The position numbers and the translations under genes were made by a program. The notes below the pieces were generated by a model. That model worked only from the letters and a program-made list of their open reading frames with translations. It was not told the origin of the DNA and made no database searches. A stretch of DNA of 64,000 nt from Megamerina dolium (Eukaryota > Arthropoda > Insecta > Diptera > Megamerinidae), in the NCBI GenBank assembly GCA_963854835.1, contig OY978527.1, forward strand, positions 18,013,345 through 18,077,344, in the 5' to 3' direction. Positions 1-12,921 of the stretch are shown here, piece by piece. How positions within the stretch are numbered: position 1 is the stretch's first letter; each line of letters begins with the position of its first letter.

Positions 1-2690
1 AATTAATTTCTTTTAATTATCATTAAATATAGTGTAAATAACATGGTTAGCATACTTTTAGGCACACAAAAAATATCACGCTTCAGAATGTAGTAGTAAT
101 TACAATAATACTATAATATGTATATGGATGAAAAATCATCAAATGATGAATTTCTCTGAATTAACATTAAAAATCGTTGCAATTTTTTTATAGCATCTTT
201 TTAGGCAACATAATTGATTATGTTTATAATTACAAACTATCACAAACTATCTATTAAAAGAAAATCATATTCATTAGTACTAAAATGCTTAGTTACTTAA
301 AGTTAGAATTGGCTTTTTTATAGATTTTTGTATGGCAACTATGTCAAACAACAAGAAGGTCATTTATTTGGACTTGATCTTTCAAATATGTATATAAAAA
401 TCAAATATATTTAAGAAATCAAATCATTTAAATATTTTTTTGTAAATTTATAAATGCTGGAAACATATGCTTATTTAATTTTAGCATACTTTTGGGCGCA
501 ATCGTTTAAAAAGCTAAAAATAAGAAGATTTAATTTATCATTAAAAATTATATAGATTTGATTAATTTCATTATTAATTTATTAATTTTATCAATTTCAA
601 ATATTTGGTAATACAAGTCATATTTTTATTCAGAAATACTACTAGAATTTTACAAAATATAATTTTGCTAGCATACCAATAGGCGTCTGATAATATGAAA
701 TTTTGTTAATTTTTAAATTTTATACATATAATATTAATTCAAATATTAGGTCAATGCTTAACGAAGTGAACAGGTGGCGAAAGTATGGAAGTGAAAGCAC
801 ACAGAAAATAGCTTCCCTTTCTTTCGCTACTTTGCATCCATATTAAAGCTTAAAAATATATTGGATTTATTTAAAAGACCCATAAACATTTTTGTTGGTG
901 CAGCACTTTATTTCCCTTATTTCTGTTTTCAGTTGATATTATTATTGCCGCTGTTGTTGTTGTTCTTCTCAATCTTTTTGATCAGTGGTCAGTGATGTCG
1001 TGTTTTCACCACATGCAAAAATGTTAATAACCATATATGCCGTCACCATCACCATCAGAAGCACCATTGCCACATTAGCGTCTATTTGCTATTGATGAAT
1101 GTAGAAAGCCTTTAAAACCCTTCAAGTCAATCATGGATTCATGCACGCATCCATTCACCCATACAAACGTTTTCTTCATTATGAACGACAACAACCTATT
1201 TCATATATGTGTCCTCTTCTTGCATAACATTTGTTTGGTGGATATGGTAATGGTGAGTGATGGTGATTGTAATGACTACTGTCACTTGTGGTGTTGGATA
1301 TTTTCTATTGCTGTTGTTATCGTTGTGGTAGTTTTTCTATGCGTCTCTTAATTATTATTATGTTTTATTTTTGATATTTTTGTTGTTGTTTTTTAAATAT
1401 TTATTTTGATGTGCAGTCAGCTGCAGACATTACTACTGAAGTTCTTCTCTATGTTGAAAATTAATGGATTTTCATTTTTCTATATATTTCTTTTTTTCAC
1501 CAATTTTTAGTGTTAATCGAATGTTTTCTTTTTTTTCTAATTTGTTGAAAATTCATTGAAAATCTGTTTCGTGGTTAATAACCAGATGCGCGTGCATTTT
1601 GTCATATAAAAAATGATCAAAAAATGTCCTTTAATATATATGCGATTTATATATTTATTTATTTTTTTCGATTATGAGTTAAAAGAGTTTTCAAACACTT
1701 TGACCATTTTTTAATTTGCTGTTGAAATTTTTCAAGCAATTATGTTTTTTTCTTATTTTATTTTTTTTTGTCAACTGAAATATCAAGATGTGTGCGAGAT
1801 TTTATGAAAATTTATATTTGTCAATTATTTAATAGTGAAATGTTTGAAAATTTACATTAGGTTTAGACACAGAACTTATCGAAGCTTATCAGGTTATTTC
1901 TTGGAGGTTTTCATAGAAGAATTTCAACGTATCATGAAACCACATGTCGTCTAAGTGTCTATTGTTCTTTGTAGACAGACAAACTGAACAACATTAACTT
2001 CTGAGCTGAGCTGAGTGTATTTTTCATCCGATTTTGCCTATTCTCAAACCTGTATGGTATGTAAATGCGACTGTATACACTAAGTTTCAGTTTCATAGCT
2101 TTATATTTTCGTGCGAAGGTGAAGAGGTACATACAGAAACATACTTTTGTATGGGGTTTCGATTTCGCCTATCCTTAATCGTATGTACCAATGTTTTATA
2201 AAGACGGCAGTTACCGCTCGAAAAGATAGACACAAAGGGATAAATTGACTTACTAGATTGCAATTCTGATTCTCCACTTATTAGTGGTGTTACAAACTGA
2301 AACACAAAGTCAATATACGTTCGCATCTTTGAGTGTTGGGTAAAAATAGGCGGTCATAATGTCCTCATTACCTTCGCCGTTGACAGTCAACATCTAGGGC
2401 AAACTTTTTTTTACGATGATTTTTGGTCCAATACTGGCTACACCTGATAATAGCGAGTTTATCCAACTTCACACTTCTGTGAATCACCCTCCTTCCAAAT
2501 GTGGTAATTTTGCTTATTAACACAACGTTTCAATCGAAAAGGATTTTCTTGCTGAAGATTATTGTGATGCCGGCTGAAACTCATAAAAGTTGATGTCGCA
2601 GGAAAACCAACTTATTATAAATGACGACGAAGCGAGAGGTCTTTTAAATTATTTAATTGTTAATTAATTGCCATTAATTATTGTCATTTA
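1..2690. other. AT-rich non-coding sequence, probably Graf intron
   Basis: No supported gene. Open frames here (for example 1133-1351) are low-complexity and rich in His/Val/Tyr with no family resemblance. Around 2020-2200 there are two short copies of a recurring phrase (CCGATTTTGCCTATTYTC, with a nearby TGTATGGG) also found near 6050, 17870-18040 and 19040. The first coding exons of Graf could lie upstream of the window. Confidence 0.5.
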
Positions 2691-2698
2691 AATCTGTT

Positions 2699-2700
<2 letters not shown>

Positions 2701-2784
<84 letters not shown>

Positions 2785-2800
2785 TATATTTATTTATATT

Positions 2801-2841
<41 letters not shown>

Positions 2842-2845
2842 TTAT

Positions 2846-2894
<49 letters not shown>

Positions 2895-2900
2895 CATACA

Positions 2901-2948
<48 letters not shown>

Positions 2949-2964
2949 ATATAATATATATATA
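2701..2964. repeat. Long TA microsatellite
   Basis: About 260 bases of almost pure TA dinucleotides with a few TG, CA and ATT interruptions. The Tyr/Ile frames on both strands are artefacts of the repeat. Confidence 0.97.
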
Positions 2965-2999
2965 TTTTTATTTTATTAAAGCAAATATTTAATATATTT

Positions 3000-3840
3000 A
3001 TTTATATTTTTTTTTTTTTTGATAATTTCATTTTAACTTTTATTCTCAAGTACATTGCCAAGATAAGACATGTATTTATGTAGTTATGTATTGTATGCAG
3101 ATGCTATACAATAGAACATTATATTACCATGACATCTTCTCACGAACAAAACGCTACCTATGAGACCCTCAACCATACAATTCATATATTGCATACATTC
3201 ACCTTATGAAAAGACATTGAACTTTGGGTTGAAATTAAACACATACGCTAATAGGAGTACATCCAATGCACTTCTATTTCATCTTGAACCGTTCATAGGC
3301 ATAAATATTTATAGGACTTGTGAACTTTTCCCCTTTTTTTTTGTATTGCCTCCATGTACTATTCTTTGGTTAAGATGTTTCATATTGGTGCTTCGGCTGC
3401 TTTTGCTTCTGCCAAGGATAAACATATTTCCTTAATATGTTTCCATATACAATATACCTTCCCGTATATCCTTAAGAAGTAATTAATATTGTTCTATAAT
3501 TGCTGTTGCTATTGTTGTTGTCAGTGAATAAGTATTGTTCATTTGATTGTTGAGTATGAGTACTTGTATATATTCATGTGTGCTGTGAGGTTTAGCATTC
3601 TGATCTGTTTAATGTAAAATCAGTTTGTAACTCCATAAGTGGCAAGTGACTATTATGTGTAGTAATCGCAGTAAGAGGAGAAAGGTGGCACTCTGTAGAA
3701 GAGATTCGTGTAGTACAGCTGATAATACTGCATAACAGTTTTTAAGCGGTTAAGTACTTAATATTCGAGTAAAGATTAAAGTTCTAACGAAAATCTTAAA
3801 GTAATTTGACAGAAGTTTGGTTATCTCGAAAACAGTCAAA
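3000..3840. other. Non-coding AT-rich sequence
   Basis: A poly-T run, then unique-looking sequence. The open frame at 3160-3435 shows no domain and ends in a Leu-rich stretch; I cannot support it as a gene. Confidence 0.4.
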
Positions 3841-4790
3841 GTTCCGAGTCGGACTGAGTTGGGCGGTAATGCTCTTTTCGAAAAGTTGTGTTTTTTGAGT
3901 GATAAATGCTTTTTAGATTGCGTTGCATTCAGAAATTCTTCAGATCATCACATAAACTACCGATACTATTAAGTTTTTTTAAAGAATATCACTTCGAAGA
4001 CAGTTAAAGGTTGGGCTGGGCAGTGTCGGGTCTGAAGTGTTTTTGGTTTTTGCAACTTTTGAATTTTTGGGGTCTCTGTAAAAACTCCTAAATGGATTCA
4101 GCCTAATATGTGCTTCAAAGAAAATCATCTCGGGTTGGAATGGGATTGCTTCTGATGAATAGGTTGTATTTTACTGGGTCTCTGTAAAAAATAGATTCGA
4201 CAAATATTCGATTTAGACGCTGAAGCTCATCTGATCCTCAGAAATTCATCTCGAATACAGACGAAACGCTTAGCCTGGTTGAGTTGAACTAAAAAAAAAA
4301 GAAAATAAATATGTGGCACTTAAAGCCCCAAAGGGCTCATTGGACGAGCTTCTCTTCCATTACTGTTGTGTGTCTTAAATTTGGACAGTATTAGAAGGGA
4401 TCTACTTATTTTAGCCGGTTCCGAACGGCAGAACACTTGTGAAATCACTTTTTCTGAGCTTTGTCACAGAGTTCTTTTAGAAGCTTTTTCATGGCAAGTT
4501 GTTACTGTCGGAAGAATTGCCAATTGCTTGCCGACAGGAGGGTACCATTCAAAAGAAAAATCTTATCGATATTAAATTTGTTATGCATCAGCCGGGGATT
4601 GAACCACGACCTACAGATCAGAAGGCGAACACACTAACCACTGAGCTAAGGCACCCAACTTGAAGTAGAGTTGAACTGGTTCTCCAAAATTTCTAAATAG
4701 ATTCAAGATCACAGAGTGGATCAAAATCATTTTCTGCGGCCAACGAGCAGACATTGTCGAAGTGAACTTGGCAAAATCGGAATTGATCTA
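3830..4790. repeat. Degenerate tandem repeat interrupted by a SINE
   Basis: Diverged units recur with phrases such as GGTCTCTGTAAAAACTCC, AAATGGATTCAGCC and TTATCTCGAAAACAGTC (around 3830, 4070, 4165 and 4680). The SINE copy at 4304-4656 splits the array. Unit length seems near 130 bases but the copies are too decayed to be exact. Confidence 0.5.
4304..4656 (-). repeat. tRNA-derived SINE, copy 1
   Basis: Read on the - strand it begins with a tRNA-like head: GGGTGCC, an A-box-like TAGCTCAGTGGTTAGTG and a B box GGTTCAATCCC. A body of about 280 bases follows, then an A/T tail ending ...CACATATTTATTTTC. GAGTTGAACT occurs just outside on both sides (4281-4290 and 4669-4678) and may be the target duplication, with 12 extra bases at the head end. 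Confidence 0.85.
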
Positions 4791-4799
4791 GATAAACGT

Positions 4800-6020
4800 T
4801 TAAATACGAATAGCTTATTTTTGGTCCTACTTTCAGTATGGGTGCATATACTATATTTTTATGCATTTTATTGGACGCTTTAATACGAAAATACAGAATA
4901 ATATTTCTAAATTCGTTTTGGAGGGCAAAGTACTGATCCCTAGAAGCTTTTTGTGCTTCTGGCGAGCCTCGACTAATATTTTGGGGTCTTCAGTATATTT
5001 CGAGCAGATTTTTGATTTGAATTTGATTTCCATAAATACCGATGATCAGCATAATTCATTGCGTCTATGGTAGTTTTCACTCTATTGTTTTCACTAATTA
5101 ATAGCAACTGTTTATGCATTGGCTGGTAGCAATTGGCAACAATCGACAACAATTGACATCTAGAGGACCGGTAAAGACAAACGTTGTTGTTGTTTTTTCT
5201 TTTTTGCTCTTTATAGCAAAGTGTTTCTGTTGCAAATTTTATTGTGACGCCAATGATGATAGTAGTGACGATGATGATGATAATAATGATGGCACGTCTA
5301 CATTTCCCGCATACCGCCCGCATACTGCCAGCAATGCTATTATATTATTGCTTTCTATTGTTGTGTGTGTTGCAAAAAATTGCTGTTGCTATTCGATGAC
5401 TCTATTGTTGCAATAAGTACATATTTACTTGTATATTTCACATATGTATGTACGGTATAAATAGTTACAGTAACAACAATAACAATAGCAATTTGACACA
5501 ATTAAATGGAAAAAGTCGATTGACTTGGAACAGACTTGGAATATGGACTTGAACAGTGTTGGTGTCGACAGACAGGCAGACAAATAAATAAGCAAAAGCA
5601 TAGAACAAAACAGTCTAGTTTTCGGGTGGGTGATGATTAGTCTCTGAAGGAATCTAAGAATTATCAGTCATAGACTAGCATTTGACAGCCAGACAAATAG
5701 TAGTCAGGATATATTTGGAATATTCATATATAGTATTTATTTAAATATATGTACCTTACATGTACAATGAATTACATAAAAAGGATGTAGCCAGACATCG
5801 TCTATGTGATGGCAATGAGTATGGCTGCAGTGATAATATCAGAGTGGTAATTGTTCTGGTAATTGTTCTAGTTATTGTTGATTATTAAGAAGAATGCCAA
5901 ACAGGCCAGCAATTACTTCGGTAACAGCTGTATAAAGTCGTTACTTTATTCTATTCATTCACTCATTTATCATTTTCTGTCTGACTGTCTGTCTATTAAT
6001 ATGATAACTGATATATAAGA
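4800..6020. other. Non-coding sequence
   Basis: Open frames at 4851-5416 on both strands overlap and are built on GATGAT and GTT runs; none has a recognisable domain. TTGTTG and GATGAT microsatellite patches near 5190 and 5260. Nothing else seen. Confidence 0.4.
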
Positions 6021-6250
6021 TTATTTTTACCAACTGACGAATGAGTTTGTGAGAGGGTAGAATCGATTGAAAACCACGCCTATCTCCTATACAAAACTGA
6101 GTATATTAGGTTAGCTTTAACAGAGAAAGAACATATTCGAAAATGAACTGAATCGGATGAAAACTACACCTACCTGCTTCTGTATGTATGTTTTTACCTT
6201 CGAATGTAGATTTGCAAACTTGGTGTTGGATTAAAGGTCGCCTATCGAAT
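6020..6250 (-). repeat. Interspersed 'TTTGTATGGGAGGTGGGC' type repeat, copy
   Basis: In reverse orientation this carries CCACGCCTATCTCCTATAC and AACTGAATCGGATGAAAACT. These match the phrase TATGGGAGGTGGGC ... TTCGCCCATTTTC seen on the + strand at 17870-18180 and 19040-19100, and a weaker copy at 2020-2200. A decayed dispersed repeat of unknown class. Confidence 0.5.
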
Positions 6251-6269
6251 ATCTATTTTAAAAAAAAAA

Positions 6270-6533
6270 TAATAAATATGTGGCACTTAAAGCCCCAAAG
6301 AGCTTATTGGCCGAGCTTCTCTTCCATTAATGTTGTACGTCTTAAATTTTCACAGTATTAGATGGGACCTACTTATTTTAACCGGTTCCGAACGGCAGAA
6401 CACTTGTGACATCACTTTTTCTGAGCTTTGTCACAGAGTTCTTTTAGAAGCTTTTTCATGGCAAGTTGTTACTGTCGGAAGAATTGCCAATTGCTTGCCG
6501 ACAGGTGGGTACCATTCGAAAGAAAAATCTTAG
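6270..6533 (-). repeat. tRNA-derived SINE, copy 2 (head missing; part of a dimer)
   Basis: Same body as the other copies but it stops at AAGAAAAATCTTA, before the tRNA-like head, and is followed directly by copy 3. In SINE orientation this gives head-body-tail-body-tail. Confidence 0.85.
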
Positions 6534-6886
6534 AATAAATATGTGGCACATAAAGCCCCAAAGGGCTCATTGGCCGAGCTTCTCTTCCATTACTGTTGTG
6601 CGTCTTAAAATTGGACAGTATTAGAAGGGACCTACTTATTTTAACCGGTTCCGAACGGCAGAACACTTGTAACATCATTTTTTCTGAGCTTTGTCACAGA
6701 GTTCTTTAAGAAGCTTTTTCATGGCAAGTTGTTACTGTCGGAAGAATTGCCAATTGCTTGCCGACATGTGGGTACCATTCGAAAGAAAAATCTTATCGAT
6801 ATTAAATTTGTTATGCATCAGCCGGGGACTGAACCACGACCTACAGATCAGAAGGCGAACACACAAACCACTGAGCTACGGCACCC
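6534..6886 (-). repeat. tRNA-derived SINE, copy 3 (complete, part of a dimer)
   Basis: Complete copy with tRNA-like head at the high-coordinate end (A box, B box as in copy 1). Abuts copy 2 without spacer. CTATCTTTAAA after the head and TATCTATTTTAAA before copy 2 could be a worn target duplication enclosing both units. Confidence 0.87.
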
Positions 6887-8080
6887 ACTATCTTTAAATT
6901 TGCAAATTTAGCCGAAAGAAATCTGAGGATGTTTGCGAAAGTTTGTCCACGGATTCGAATTCAACCACCCAAAATGCATAGAGTATGTCTATTCTGGTCC
7001 GTCAGGCATCCTATGTATAGTTTTTGTGGACTGTTTGAATCTGAGTTTTATTATATCCATACTTCTTCAGACCTCTTGACGAGATGGCTGAACAACATAA
7101 TTTGCGCATAACATAAGTGAACTTTCTGGCGTGTGACGAACGTGCCAGAACTGTCACCACTCAAGAACTATCTCCTGAATTTAGAGGCTTGTGCGCATCA
7201 TTGAGCATCCGGCAACCGAAAAGAAAGCAGAACAGAAGTGCGCGGGGAATCTTGCCAAAGATTGACTGGAATTACACCAAAAGTTTGCTCAGCTTTGGCG
7301 GAAATATTTTCGCTCGTGATTAGGATCTGCACATTTAGAATTTCGCAAGTCATAAAGTAGACGGATCTGTTCTTGATCTATACTGAGCTCATTCTGAGCT
7401 ATCGAGCATTGTGATTCGAGATTTCGTGGTATGAAAATGGGTCTTGAATGGCCTAAGTCAACTCTTCTTACCTGCACTTACACTTACCCAGCTACATACT
7501 TTCAATTACGTTCACTTCTTGTGTGTCTCATAGTGTCACATTAATAAATCACAAAACAATAATTACAAAACATGGCAAATAGATAATAAGGCGCTTGGTG
7601 ATGAAAGCCTTTTAATTTTTTTCTCATTCACATATCTTGTGGCTTTCCATGATTTTTATGATTTTGACATTCAAAAAGCTATTCACATTATAAAAATGTA
7701 ATGAAAAAAGGAAAAGGAAAAGGAAAAATACAAAGATTTTTTACATGAAACGAAAACAAAGAGAAGATAATAATTGTCTCTGCAAAAGAAATACACAAGC
7801 ACAAATGTTATTGCCAAATTAAACGAATATCATGTAATCAAAGGCAGGGGGAGAATTCAGAAGTGTGCTGAGTGAGATGGGTGCCGGCTTCGCTGTCTGG
7901 TAATAGGAATATGCTATAGTAAGTGTTAAGGTGGCTAGCACATGTAGTAAAAAAAATTCTATAATATTGATCTTTTGACCTTTTCACATGCAATTAACTG
8001 TATACAAATTTACTTTGTGCTTTAGTCTTTAACATGTACTTTATATGAAATGGCTAGAAGTAAAGAAAAATAAATGTAAT
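6887..8080. other. Non-coding sequence, possibly an old retroelement remnant
   Basis: Short frames at 6929-7477 are interrupted by stops. The piece around 6965-7015 (ATAGAGTATGTCTATTCTGG, then TCCGTCAGGCATCC) recurs near 22330-22375 and, reversed, near 52735-52790. This points to a dispersed repeat. No domain recognised. 7480-8080 shows nothing. Confidence 0.35.
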
Positions 8081-8081
8081 T

Positions 8082-8212
8082 TTCTTTTAGAATATTACAA
8101 TGATGCTCTGTGATAAAACTCGGTGAAAATGGTGTCTGACGGATTCTGTCGTTCAGGCTACATTCTAACACCGTCCAAATTTAAGTCGCACAATAATATT
8201 GGTAGTTCTAGC
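8082..8212 (+). repeat. Decayed SINE body fragment
   Basis: Matches the middle of the SINE body in + orientation with many substitutions: GATGCTCTGTGATAAAACTC, then TCTGTCGTTCAGGCTAC, then ACCGTCCAAATTTAAGTCGC. Neither head nor tail remains. Confidence 0.6.
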
Positions 8213-9380
8213 CCTTAATCTCTAGTTCCGACTATTTTCTAGTGGGTCTCATTCATATGGGTCGATATGAAGAAATAATTTACTTTTTGACGCTTTTAAA
8301 TCACACACACACACACATACACATACAAATTGAATAAAATTTTATTGATATATAACACGTGAATCAGGCATTGTGCAGCAATATGCTTTCCCATAGAAGA
8401 GAAAATAGAGGAAGAATTTGAACAACATTAGCAACAGTGATGTATACTCGTTGTACAATATATCATTTCTATAGTTACAACTGTAGAAATTGATCTGTGA
8501 ATGAACAAGGTGTTGCCGTTTATAAGGATATGATGTTGATGATAAGGTCATCTGGTTGCTTTAACGGCTACATATGACGAAATTGATTTTCATTCTTTTG
8601 TCTTGTATCGTTCTTTTGTTATTGGCATTTACTTAGACGCACACACGCACACACGCACACATATTAATTTGAAAGAACAATTAAATTGTTCATGAACTTT
8701 AAACTATTACATATGAGAACGTGTGTAAAGGTGTATATACGAAGAGACCATCGATCCATTAACTAAAACTCCTTCATAGACTTATTGAACACATATAAAA
8801 TTGTGAGGACAATGAGTTGACCACGTCATAATTCTATAAACGAATTGGATGTAAGTATAAAACTGACAATGAATTTATAAAGTCTTTAGAATTATGTGCA
8901 TATGTAGGACGTCTAATTCATTTTGGTGCTCTTTCAATTCACTTTCAAAAAGTGTTTTAATATTTTCAACATATGTTATTTCAATGATATGCATTGTGTG
9001 ACTGACTGACTGACTGCCTTCGCACCATATATGAGGACGAGTCGGTATTGTTTATACATACAATATTTGACAAGAGGTTATATTCTATTTATAGAGTGCC
9101 TTTTTGCAATATATTTACATATATTTGTAAGTATTTGCCCGTTTATGAATAACCAGAATGAACACTATTGTGAAAGAGGTATCTTTTTTCAAGTCTCTTT
9201 GACATGCAGAAAATATATTTGGTTTAATTTGAGGTGTATAATATTTAAATATTTATAAATAGACCATGTACAATTTTGCTTGATATAAATCTCGATTGAA
9301 TAGATCTTTTATATAGAAATTTAAATCGGTTGCTCCATGAGTTTCATAGCTTATATAGCTTAAAAATAATTAACATTCAT
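8213..9380. other. Non-coding sequence with CA microsatellites
   Basis: CA-rich tracts near 8300 and 8640 and a GACT run near 9000. Open frames here (8342-8551, 9031-9258) have no recognisable features. Confidence 0.4.
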
Positions 9381-9389
9381 TCAAATGTC

Positions 9390-10060
9390 CCGGATTGCCC
9401 CAAGGGTGCAAATGAATGACTGGTCTCTTTTTCAGTTTTCTTCTTCAGTGAAATGTATCATCGATACGCCAACATTTCCCTTACTTATCCCCGATTGCTT
9501 CCATATCCTACAAAAACTCTCTATGCGAAACAAGGTCACATTATGTTGGGTACCGGGGCACAAAGGAATTGAGGGCAATGAAGTGGCGGACGAACTAGCG
9601 AGACCAGACTCGTCTTCCCCACTGACGGGCCCGGAACCTTTCTGCCGCATCGCCCAAAGCTATGATAGAAAAACATTACCATGACAAATACCTTCTACAA
9701 TGGACAAATTCTACGAGTCTTCACCAAGCGAAAGCTCTCATCAGCTTTAATGCAGCTTTTGACAGAATTAGTGTTAGTAGAACAAACCTACGCCTAATAA
9801 CCGGCTATCTCTCAGAACATTGGTTACATTGGTTAAAATGCAACCTTCACAAAATGGGGCTATCCTCTGACACGGAGTATAGACCCTGTCCGGAGAAAGA
9901 TGAAACATCAATCCACATTCATTGCGAATGTCCAGCCCTGGCCAGACTACGCCTCGAAACACTTTCAGCTGAGTTTCCCAACACCAGCTTCAATCATCAA
10001 AAGTTCGACAAGATCAATTCTATCCTTTATTAAAAAGGTAGAGGAGACTCTAGTGTCGTA
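9390..10060 (+). pseudogene. Non-LTR retrotransposon remnant: RNase H and C-terminal zinc-knuckle region
   Basis: The frame at 9385-9684 carries VTLCWVPGHKGIEGNEVADE, the C-terminal block of RNase H found in I/R1/LOA-group non-LTR elements, followed by GPEPFCRI. A frameshift near 9660 leads into a second frame (to 10033) with CPEKDETSIHIHCECPALAR, the Cys/His cluster near the end of ORF2. The reverse transcriptase and endonuclease are absent, so this is a 5'-truncated dead copy, in the sense orientation of the presumed Graf intron. Confidence 0.8.
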
Positions 10061-10253
10061 AACGGGCTTGGGTACAAAAGATCGCACTGCCCGTAACACT
10101 TGTAGTTGGCCCCCAGAGGTATCAGCTATAGGGCTCATATCCTCTAACAGACCTTCGTCTGGTTTCGCGTGGTCCACTTGTTTTAAATGTTTTAAATGTT
10201 TTATAGTGGCCATGACTAATACATCGATAGTTTATCCACTCACCATTGGCGTT

Positions 10254-10935
10254 GAATGAAAGCGCCGAGTTGCTTCAAACTTCTGAATGTTTTTCCCCTG
10301 AGCTTGGCTCTAACGATAGCTCAAACATTTTCAATTGTATTGAAGTCTGGTGACTGTGGCAGCCAAATCATTTGATGCAACTCAGTTCGCTCATACCATA
10401 CGGTGTACAAATGCCTTTTGTGTTGTAGTTCATTCTCTTCCAACAGAAGCCAATCGCGGTTGCCTGTGCCATAAAACTTATTCGCGGCGGTTAGTAGTGC
10501 ACATTGACACAAATAGCAGATACGTTTGGCAGTCAGTATTCTAGTGAATACGATCAATATACCAAAACCTCGTTCACAAAAGACACCATAAACATGAAGC
10601 TTCTGTTTTATTACTGTGCGCACCACCGTTCTGTTTGCTGCTATGCACCGATTACAACTCAATGGCTTCTATAACCAAAACAGCGATACAACAAAAATTT
10701 CTGTATCGTGGAACGATAACTTAACTGATGTTGCAAGAATCTTCTTCGTATTGTTGACTGCAATACCTGTAAATTACTACTACGGGATGGTCCTTTAAAT
10801 TTTTTTTTTCATGTTTCCATTGCTCCAGCCAATGATGGACGAATGATTTCGACTCGTTCAACGCTTTTGGGCCGTGATAGTTACAAACTAAGAACACTGC
10901 TTCAAAACGTTTTTCGAAATACTCGGAATTCATGC
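10254..10935 (-). pseudogene. Tc1-like transposase remnant
   Basis: Read on the - strand: an N-terminal helix-turn-helix-like piece (YFEKRFEAVFLV, ESKSFVHHWLEQW, ending near 10730). It is joined after a deletion to RDWLLLEENELQHKRHL and IWLPQSPDFNTIENV, the second and third catalytic blocks of Tc1-family DD34E transposases. The second catalytic Asp lies in a sequence changed to ENELQH, and a stop follows IENV. No terminal inverted repeats were found. Dead. Confidence 0.75.
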
Positions 10936-11943
10936 TTTCTCTTCACAAATCATAAACAGCGCTGAGATTTGTTAACATTTATGAACGGTTTTTCGTCTTT
11001 TTTCTACCGCGAATCACACTGCAAATATCAAAGCATAATATCGAACATTTCAAATATTCATTTCATTTCTTTAAAGGCAGATTCATGTCTTACCACTAAC
11101 AGCTTCGAAGCAACGTTTCTGAATTGCTTTGGAATTCAATTTCATTGGTATAGAAGCGACCTACTTCTATTATAAGATCCCGAATGAAAAATTCGTGTAT
11201 TGTCAAATCTATTGTAGATGTTTTATCTTAAAGTTCTTTGAGCTACGATTTCACTACAAATTTTGGTTTATGAAGGAACTAGGATTCAAACAAAATTTTG
11301 CCTTTATTTTAAAAAAATCTGCAAGTGAATTCTTCTCTTTAGATATATTTTTAATCGCTATTTTGTGTTATGTAATAAATTGTTTACGGTTTATTTTCAT
11401 TCATCACATTGAATGTTTAGTAAGAAATGTAAAATATATTTCAGTTTTATGTCAAATGAACGATGAAACATATTTACCCATTTTGATAAAAGCGGCATTC
11501 TCCATGCCAATGATTCAATGATTTAGTGAGAAAGATAAAACCAAAAAATTGGATGAATATTGGATGGAAGGAAATATGATGGTGCTAGATGATTTCACTT
11601 TGCGTGTTTCATTTTGGATGAACATCAAAAATGATGCTGCTTTAAACATAAAACCAATTACACATGAAGTAAAATATTTTTATAGTGAACTTTCCAATTG
11701 TTTTTAGAAAATTTAGAGCTTTTTTTGCAAGTCATGTTTATGAACACTCACAAAACATTCAGAAATATAAAAATTATGAAGTCAAAAACCTCAGACAATA
11801 CGCTAAAATAATAATTCTCTAAGAAGTCATATGCATGAAAACATTAAAAACTGTGAGAATAAGTAGTAGAGGAACATTAAAAGTACTTAAATTCTCAGCA
11901 AACATTCAAAAATTATGAATATGAAAACGTCCAAAACTATGAG
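10936..11943. other. Non-coding sequence
   Basis: An open frame at 11129-11521 (130 codons) is rich in Phe/Ile/Tyr, as AT-rich DNA would give, and has no domain. Repeated AAACATTCA/AAAATTATGA phrases at 11740-11940 hint at a decayed short tandem repeat. Confidence 0.4.
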
Positions 11944-11945
11944 TA

Positions 11946-12919
11946 CGAGTTCGGCCCCAGAACTACCTAACCCGATATATAGATGGCTGCAGTAGTTTGA
12001 AAAAAATTACTTTGGCGAAAAGTGGCAACCTTATAAAAAATATGTTTTAAATTTCAAGGAGCCACGTTGGTAACGACCTCAGTGAATTTGTAAACATGGA
12101 AAAAATTGGTCACTGTTATGTAATTCAATACTTTCATTTGAAAGGTCTCAGTCCAACGAATATTAAAGCCGAACTAGATTTTACTCTGGGAGAGTCTGCT
12201 GCTTCGTTTACGACCACAAAATATTGGGTGGCATAGTTTAAACGAGGTCGTACGAGCTGCCAAGACAAACACCCATTAGTCGACCCATTGAGGTGGCCAC
12301 TCCAGAAACGGTTGAGAAAATCCATAAAATTGTATTGAATGATCGCCGGCTGAAGGTGCGTGCGCTAAGTGAAATTACAGGTATTTCAAAAAGTGCTATA
12401 CATCGTATATTGACCGAAAATTTGGAGATGAAAAAGCTGTGTGCAAGATGGGTGCCGCGTTTGCTCACAATAGAACAAAAACAACGTCGTGAAGATGTTT
12501 CTATAGAGTGTTTGGCGATGTTGCACAGTAATAAAACCGAGTTTTTGCTTCAATTCATAACCATGGATGAGACATGGATCCACCACTTCACACCTGATAC
12601 CAAGGAGCAGTCAAAACAGTGGACTGAAAGGGGAGAATCGTGTCCAAAGAAGGGGAAGACAGTTCCATCTATTTCCAAATTTGAAAAAATGGCTTGGTGG
12701 TAGAAGATTTGCAAACAATGAAGTGGTGGAGTCTGCGGTAAATGGCTATTTTAATGAGCTAATGAGTTCATACTATAAACAGGGTATCGAAGCTATAGAA
12801 TATTGCCGGGAAAAGTATATAGCGCTAAAAGGAGATTATGTTGTGAAAAAAAAAAAAGAAAAATTTTCCCAAATTTGTTGTTTTCTTTGTTAGGTCGGAT
12901 AGTTCTGAGACCGCCCTCG
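11946..12919 (+). mobile_element. mariner element, internally deleted
   Basis: Flanked by TA (11944-11945 and 12920-12921), with imperfect terminal inverted repeats of about 28 bp beginning CGAGTTCGGCCCCAGAACTA and its counterpart at 12892-12919. The transposase starts near 12096 (MEKIGHCYVIQYF), has a stop or frameshift before 12293, then a helix-turn-helix and MDETWIHHFTPDT with the first catalytic Asp. At about 12690 the frame jumps to the C-terminal block KWLGGRRFANNEVVE...CREKYIALKGDY. The second and third catalytic Asp are missing, so roughly 345 bp are deleted. A non-autonomous remnant. Confidence 0.9.
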
Positions 12920-12921
12920 TA

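Noticed and set aside
2681..2992. Open frames of Tyr/Ile repeats on both strands
   Set aside because: They are translations of a TA microsatellite; the same applies to 63339-63706.
11129..11521. A 130-codon + strand frame
   Set aside because: Composition follows the AT bias; no domain, no homologue recognised, no splice or promoter support.
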